A stretch of DNA of 64,000 nt from Ochotona curzoniae (Eukaryota; Chordata; Mammalia; Lagomorpha; Ochotonidae): the NCBI RefSeq assembly GCF_017591425.1, contig NW_024467121.1, positions 17,186,707-17,250,706 of the forward strand, given 5' to 3'. Shown piece after piece: positions 58,470-64,000 of this stretch (position 1 is its first letter; every line of letters starts with the position of its first letter). A program made the translations under genes and the position numbers. The notes below the pieces were generated by a model. That model searched no databases. It was given only the letters and a program-made list of their open reading frames with translations, and had not been told where the DNA came from.

Positions 58470-58577
58470 TGCGTGCATGTGTGTGTGTATGGTGTGTGTG
58501 TATGGTGTGTGTGCATGCATGAGTGGGGGGTGTATGTCTGTGCGTGGTATGTGGGTGTGTGTGTGTGTGTGTGTGTG
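58470..58577. repeat. Compound (GT)n / gtgtgtat microsatellite
   Basis: Two copies of a 'gtgtgtgtatggt' unit are followed by interrupted 'gtgcatgcatgag', 'gtggtatgtggg' and a (tg) run of about 11 units. The frames over it are artefacts. Confidence 0.93.
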
Positions 58578-58599
58578 AACAGATTTATTGTGAGGAAAT

Positions 58600-59395
58600 A
58601 GTTTACAAACTTCAGAGTCTATGCCTCGGGTTGGGTCAGTTGCAAGCAGGGCACACCAGGAAAGCAGGTGGAGGAATTCTGTGTGAGTCTGAAGATTTGA
58701 TGGTTGAATTCTCAGTGTGAAGGCAGGAAGGAGGTGAGAGGCTCTTGATTAGAGATACATACAGATGGAGGCAAAACTCTCCTTTTCAGCCTTTTTACTC
58801 TCCCCAGGCTCCCAATGCATTGGATATTTCCTGCCCACATTTGACGCATTCGATGTTTCCTGTCCAGACTTGAGAGGGCAACAGCTTGACTGGGTACCCG
58901 ATTCAAATGCTATTTCACCAAGAAAGACCCTCATAAATTCACCCAGGAATGATGAGTACCTGTGTAGCTCATAGTGCAGTCAAATTAACACAAAATTAAA
59001 GTCAACATGTCCTCTGCTCCCGACCCTCATGGTAATACACAGGATGGGAAGCCTACCAAGTGGGAACACTGTGTTCTTCTTTTTTGTTCCAGGTGTCCTC
59101 TTTAATAATCTATTTTTTTGAGGTAGTGCACATTCACCTTCCTTTGCCTTCTGTGATCAAACCATTCAAAGTCTCTCAGCTGTTATTCTAAGGGTGTCTG
59201 CTGAGTCAGACTGGACCCATTTGTTTAAGTAAAGCAGCACATATGGAAGGAATTGGATGATTGAAGTTTAAGCACGACCTACCCTTATCCATGTGATCTC
59301 AAAGTTTTTCACAAAGCGCTCGTGTCTTTTCAGCTTAATTAGTAAACCTAAAGGATCACTGTGAGGATCTTGAGTTATAGTAGCCTTGAATGGTT
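58600..59395. other. No feature recognised
   Basis: Unique DNA with open frames on both strands around 58710-58974. No splice support. Confidence 0.35.
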
Positions 59396-59398
59396 TTT

Positions 59399-59725
59399 AT
59401 TGTTTTGTTCAGATTTATTTATTTTTTATTGGAATGGCAGATTTATGGAAAGAGGGAGAAAGAGAGATTTTCTGTCCACTGCTTCACGCCCCAAGTGACC
59501 TCAATAGCTGGAGCCACGCTAAAACAAGCCAGAGCCAGGAGATTCTTTCAGGTCTCCCACGTGGGTGCTAGGACCCAAGGGCTTGAGCCATCCTCTGTTA
59601 CTTTCAAAGGCCACACACAGGGAGCTGGAAAGGAAGTGGAGCAGCCAGGATTAGAACCAGCATCCATTTGGGATCCTAACATGTGCAAAGAAATGCTTTA
59701 GCCACTGAGCCATTGAGACCAGCCC
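59399..59725 (-). mobile_element. CSINE, intermediate age, target duplication visible
   Basis: 'cagatttatttattttttattggaatggcag' to 'gccactgagccattgagaccagccc'. Flanking repeats ccttgaat(g)gttttt(at) at 59384-59400 and 59724-59740 are nearly identical. The body includes the diagnostic 'cacacagggagctggaaagg'. Confidence 0.92.
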
Positions 59726-59873
59726 TTGAATATGTTTTATAACCTTTGAAATTCTATATGCCTTTAAGGTGTGATTTGTCTGCTTTTCAGAAAATTTTAG
59801 GAAGTTCCTGACATGAGGGATTTTCACTTTTCTGGTTAGCGACAACTTATTTTAGTTGGTGGAAAGAATTTGT

Positions 59874-60290
59874 AAGGGTTGAATTGTGTACACCAAAGAG
59901 ATATCGAAATTCTAACCACTGAATAGATATTGAGGTACCTGTGAATGTGGCTTTATTTGAAAAGGGGCCTTTGCAGATGAGCACATTAAGATAGGCTCAA
60001 TCTGACTATGACTTTGCAATAAGGAACAATCTGAACACAGAAAGAGCTGAAGGATCCAGCTACAGGTACATGCAGAACGACAAGGTAAAGCAGAGGCTAC
60101 AGTCAGCTAAGGAATGCCTGAGGCTCTCAGGAACAGGGCAAGGGGCGTGCAGCAGTTTCCCTACCAGCCTCGGATGATCAATCCCGCCATCACTTTGATC
60201 TCAGTCTTTTAGCCCCCTGGAATGATGGGGCAATACTTTTCTGTTTTAAGCCTCTCCAGTTGCGGCGCTTCCTGATGGCAGACTCAGGAA
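59874..60290 (+). mobile_element. Decayed LTR, MLT1/MaLR-like
   Basis: 'gggttgaattgtgtacaccaaagagatatcg', 'ctgtgaatgtggctttatttgaaaaggggcc', then 'actttgatctcagtcttttagccccctgg' and 'ttttctgttttaagcctctccag' are collinear with mammalian MaLR-type LTRs (gttgaattgtgtcccccaaa … gtgaccttatttgg … cttgatctcggacttctagcctcc … gttgtttaagcc). No internal retroviral sequence was recognised beside it. Confidence 0.6.
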
Positions 60291-60920
60291 ACTCAGTATT
60301 ATTTCCAGAAGACCTGAGTGCCTTGCAGTTGAGGTTCCAAACAGCAATCTTCTCTGTCTCTGACAATGATGTTATTTAATCAACATGTGAACCGAAGGTC
60401 ATGATCTCAAATTGGCTGCCTCTAGGTCAATGTTTCTGGGCTTTAGATGGCTTGAGACTTGGCATAGCACATTTCAAACCTTTGCAAAAAGCTGATCATC
60501 TATGAGTACCTGCTTACAGTACCAGATTTTATCTGGACAAGCTTAGCTCCAGAAATCCTTACCAGCAAAGGTATTTAATTAAAATTGAAAATACTATAAT
60601 TGAAACTGTTTCATAATATTGTTTTATGCTTTCCAAGTCCAATTCTATAGTGTTTACATTATAAAACCATTATGTCACTGTCAAATATAAAATTAAAATT
60701 CATAACCCTTTGATGTGCATTTCATTCAATTGTACATTATATTGAATCCTCATCTTGACCCTTTATGGTGATCGGTGAAGAATTCCAGATACTCTCATGA
60801 TACTCCACACATTTTACAGATTGCCTAATGTGAAATATTTTTTTAAAATAAGGATTCCTTGCCGCATCACAGATTTTATTTTAATTTTGACTGAGGGTGG
60901 CCTGGATATTGTTATTGTTA
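60291..60920. other. No feature recognised
   Basis: AT-rich DNA, no supported features. Confidence 0.35.
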
Positions 60921-60924
60921 TTTT

Positions 60925-61268
60925 AAAAGCTCCCAGATGATTCCACAATTCTACTACTGAGAATCTAAAGGAAATAAAAACAGTATGTTCAAAGATATCT
61001 GCACTCCCATGTTCACTGAAGCATTACTCACCAGAGCCAAGATATAGAACCACCCTAAATGTCTATTATTGAAAGTATGTGCAGGCAATGTAATGTACAT
61101 ACCCCATACACACAGCATGGAAAACTATTCAGCCTTTAAAAAAATGTTATCCTGTTATTCATAACAACCAGGATGAACCTGTAAAATACTACAATAAGTA
61201 AAATGAACAAGTTGCAGGAGGACAAATACATGTGGCAAGATGTCACTTATCTGCATATTCTAAAAGGA
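60925..61268 (+). mobile_element. Ancient L1 3' end (L1M class)
   Basis: Sense-strand landmarks of the L1 ORF2 terminus and 3' UTR occur in order: 'gattccacaattctactactgag', 'agatatctgcactcccatgttc', 'ccaagatatagaaccacccta', 'ggaaaactattcagcc', 'ccaggatgaacctg' and 'caaatacatgtggcaagatgtcactta'. It is clearly older than L1-A/L1-B and in the opposite orientation. Confidence 0.85.
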
Positions 61269-61274
61269 GTTGAT

Positions 61275-61475
61275 TTCATGCAAGTTCTAGTCCCAGCTGT
61301 TTGGCTTCCATTTTAGCTTCCTGCTGAAGTGCCTGGAAAAGCAGTTCAAGGTGATTAATGCACTGGGGACCTTGGCATCTGATTTGGGCCTGACCCAATG
61401 TCTAGCTCTAGTGGCTAGTTGGGGTGCTAACCAGTAGATGGGAGCGAAGTGTAGATTTCTGGGTATTTAGAAGAA
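61275..61475 (+). mobile_element. CSINE fragment, old
   Basis: 'gcaagttctagtcccagctgtttggcttcc', 'ggaaaagcagttcaagg', 'gggaccttggcatc' and 'agttggggtgctaaccagtagatgg' fit the middle and 3' part of the family. The head and tail are missing. It abuts the ancient L1 end. Confidence 0.65.
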
Positions 61476-62995
61476 AAAGTAAAAGCAGCCCGGTGATACT
61501 ACCTCAGGAAGACATGCTACAGGTTATTCATCAACCTAGATATGGAACATCTCTAGTCATACCTTGTAGTCCACTTTGAAGAAAATCTCTTTACATAGTA
61601 AATTATTTTAAAAGGAAGTCATGACCAGAAACTCTGGAAGTCTTTCTTTACTTACCAGTCTGCTGTTACAAGCTTTCCTTGTTCTATGGTTCAATACAAA
61701 GGATGAAAATCAAATGGTGAAGTATCAACTAAGAAAACCATTTTCAAGTGACTGATTTGAGATACCCTAATTGTAGACGACAGTGGTGGCAAAAATGGAA
61801 CAAGAATTATGCAGTTTGTGTTATAACTTGAATTTGTGTTAAATATTCAGTTAGAAAAATTCCCCTTTGCATTTGTAATTATAGACTGACATATCTATTT
61901 ATACATTGCCAACAGGACATCAAATTTCTCACTTTTTATACTTTCAACAGAAAAAAAAGCCCTCAAGGTTTGATATCATATGAGAAAAAAACACCCACAT
62001 TTGTCATTTTACAGGTTATATCAAGCTTTTTGAAAATGAATTATAATGTTCCCTGGTCCAGTAATGCCAGACTAATAGCTAGGATACAGTTGTTTTTATG
62101 CTATTATAATTTGAACAACTTTCATTTAATAGTTCTAAAAGCAGAATATGCTTAGGGTAAAATGTAGAAATTAGAAAAAGCAGGACCTGAATAAATGTGG
62201 AATACAGACTTTTGTCTCTGCTTTCTCAATGTTCATATAGCATAAGCCTTATAAACAGGAGAAAAATGCGAAGCCTCTCTATGAAGACTCACCCTTTAAA
62301 CACAAGACACCCCAAGGGGAAGTGTATGGAGATTACCGTATGTGCAGAGCAGTGATTCTGTAATGCATTTATTTTGAGCTTTGTGTAAAGCATTCTTTGT
62401 CCCTCTGTGCAGAGAGGGCTTTGTAGTTATTTTATCATTACCCTCAATCAGCTGAGCCTGTTACACTCTTTTCCCAGATTGTACACTGTACCTTTTTTTT
62501 TAAATCTGTTTTTGTAAGGTAACTCTCTAGAGAATCATGGGTCCAAGAGAGGGCATGGCAGTAGGGGCTTAAACCGAAAAGCTTTCTTTTCTGTTTCCAA
62601 AACCACATCTGTCCAAACAATTACGAGTTGTTCTAATACTTTATATAATGTACTTTGGCCAATGAACTGCCACAATTGTAGTATCATTGGACTCCACCAC
62701 TAAACCAGAAAATTCTTCAAATCACTTAGCTATAAGAGAAGGGTGATATGATTTAAATAAGAAAAGAAAGAGATCCCTGATATTAGACCAAAAATGTTTA
62801 GAATAAGGTATCAGGGAGTAAGGTTAGATAATTTAAAATGAAACAACAAAATATCGATATCACATCTGTGTAACATGCAATTCCTCACTTTTATTGATTA
62901 TTTTATCTTGAAAGTCTTCCAAAGCTATTTTACCAGATCATGTTTTGAATATTTTCACAATGGCTAGCTTTATGGTTATAAATTCATAAAGATTA
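61476..62995. other. Unique DNA; possible conserved block at 62.2-62.7 kb
   Basis: No gene or repeat recognised. 62260-62500 keeps a few CpGs (atgcgaagcc, taccgtatg) and is unlike any repeat in the window. It could be a conserved non-coding element. Confidence 0.25.
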
Positions 62996-62997
62996 AA

Positions 62998-63470
62998 GAA
63001 AGGTCTTCGAAAAGTCAATGGAAAACGTATGTCATGAAGAAATTATGCAAGAATTTTTAAAAATTGTGCACCAAAATAAACTTATCTTTTAAAAATGACT
63101 TTTGTTTTACTTGAAAGTCAGATTTACAAGAGAAGCAAAGACAGAAAGAGACAGATCTTTCATCCACTGGTTCATTCCATAAATGGCCATAATGGCTAGA
63201 GCTGGGCCAGCTTGAAACCATGAGCCTGGAGATTGTTTTGGGTTTCGCATATGGATACAGGCGCCCAAGGACTTGGGCCATATTTTGCTGATTTCCCAAA
63301 TACATTAACAGAAAGCTAGAATGGGAGTAGAGTATCTAGGACTCAAACCAGCACCCGTGTTGGATGCTGGCACTGCAGGTAGGGGGTTAACCGACAATGC
63401 TATTCATGCTGTAGGCCCCAGTATACCTATCTTTTAGTTCCATTTTTTCATGGACCTTTTGAAGTCGTCT
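62998..63470. mobile_element. Terminal-inverted-repeat element, copy 2, split by a CSINE
   Basis: The left part (62998-63090) runs 'aggtcttcgaaaagtcaatggaaaacg ... tgcaccaaaataaacttatctttt' and the right part (63424-63470) 'ctatcttttagttccattttttcatggaccttttgaagtc'. The outer ends are imperfect inverted repeats of each other. The CSINE at 63092-63420 sits between them, with acttatctttta / acctatctttta as its probable target duplication. The joined element would be about 140 bases and matches the 13.8 kb copy in reverse. Confidence 0.7.
63092..63420 (-). mobile_element. CSINE inserted in the TIR element
   Basis: 'gacttttgttttacttgaaagtcag', 'ccactggttcattccataaatggcc', 'gcgcccaaggacttgggcc', 'gttggatgctggcactgcagg' and a degraded head ending in 'taggcccc'. 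Moderately old. Confidence 0.85.
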
Positions 63471-63589
63471 TGCATATATTTCATGTATCTTAGATTGTTG
63501 GACATTTAGACTGTCTTCTAATGGATCACTAATATAAGTAGTACTGCTTTGAAGATACTACTAGATGAATTTATAAAAAGACAACATTT

Positions 63590-63860
63590 AGGATCTGGCG
63601 CAATAGACTAATGGCTAAATACTCTCCTTGCATGTGCCAGGATCCCATATGGGTGATGGTTCATATTCTAGTTGCTCCACTTAGCATTTAGGCCCCGGCT
63701 TGTGGCCTGGGAAAATATTTGAGAATGGTCCAAGACCTTGGGACCCTGCACCCACATGAGAGACCCAGATAAACTCTTGACTCCGGGCTTCAGATCAACT
63801 CAGCTCCAGCTATTGCAACCACTGAGTAAATGTGTTGCTTCAATTCTGCATAGATCTGCT
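63590..63860 (+). mobile_element. CSINE, tail lost
   Basis: 'ggatctggcgcaatagactaatggc', 'gccaggatcccatatgggtgatgg', 'cttgtggcctgggaaaat', 'gggaccctgcacccacatgagagacccag' and 'attgcaaccactgagtaaatg'. The A-rich tail is not visible. It faces the preceding copy 170 bases away, forming an inverted pair. Confidence 0.85.
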
Positions 63861-64000
63861 GGGATATATATTTTTTCTTTTCCAGGGATAATAATACAAG
63901 GTTTACATTCTTCTCTTTGTGATTCAAGGGCAGTCTTCTAGGTTAGGCAGTCCTTCTCTGTGAGCAGATGTTGGCATTGTTTCATTGACTGGCAACTTGG

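Noticed and set aside
1..64000. CRISPR arrays, operons, prophage or other prokaryotic systems
   Set aside because: No direct-repeat/spacer structure, no ribosome binding sites with compact genes, and the repeat content is plainly mammalian.

Overview
The window is mammalian, AT-rich and gene-poor, and interspersed repeats dominate it. The most frequent element is a tRNA-derived C-type SINE of about 330 bp (CSINE), with at least 26 copies or fragments in both orientations. It is recognised by a Pol III A/B box region, a 'gatcccatatgggcacc' segment, a 'ggggagtgaatca' segment and an A-rich tail of the 'ccaataaaaataaat' type. That family, together with the L1 type, points to a lagomorph. The tail and body of the younger copies favour pika (Ochotona) over rabbit; this is an inference from memory of the families, not a database result.

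Layout. Positions 1 to about 8.85 kb are almost entirely minus-strand L1 retrotransposon sequence. L1-A (1 to about 1.6 kb) is the 3' part of ORF2. L1-B (about 2.76 to 8.85 kb) runs from its 3' end through a deleted ORF2 and ORF1 to a 5' UTR-like region. L1-B is scrambled: most of ORF2 is missing and a 184-bp piece of ORF1 is duplicated in inverted orientation. Three CSINEs lie in this block, one with a perfect 17-bp target-site duplication. From 8.9 to 64 kb the window is ordinary intergenic or intronic DNA. It holds older CSINEs, MIR and L2 fragments, an ancient L1 3' end (60.9 kb), two decayed LTRs of ERVL/MaLR type (41.3 and 59.9 kb), a possible third LTR (55.2 kb), two copies of a small terminal-inverted-repeat element (13.8 and 63.0 kb, the second split by a CSINE) and several microsatellites.

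Genes. No gene could be named and no tRNA, rRNA, CRISPR array or bacterial feature was seen. Some stretches look exon-like from splice signals plus open frames. The best is on the minus strand at 21.77-22.75 kb: three blocks joined by consensus splice sites in compatible phase would encode about 152 residues, and the central block has a weak LCCL-like signature. Others are on the plus strand at 32.7 and 35.1 kb, and more weakly at 12.4 and 42.3 kb. All are hypotheses. Boundaries of repeats are approximate unless a target-site duplication is quoted.
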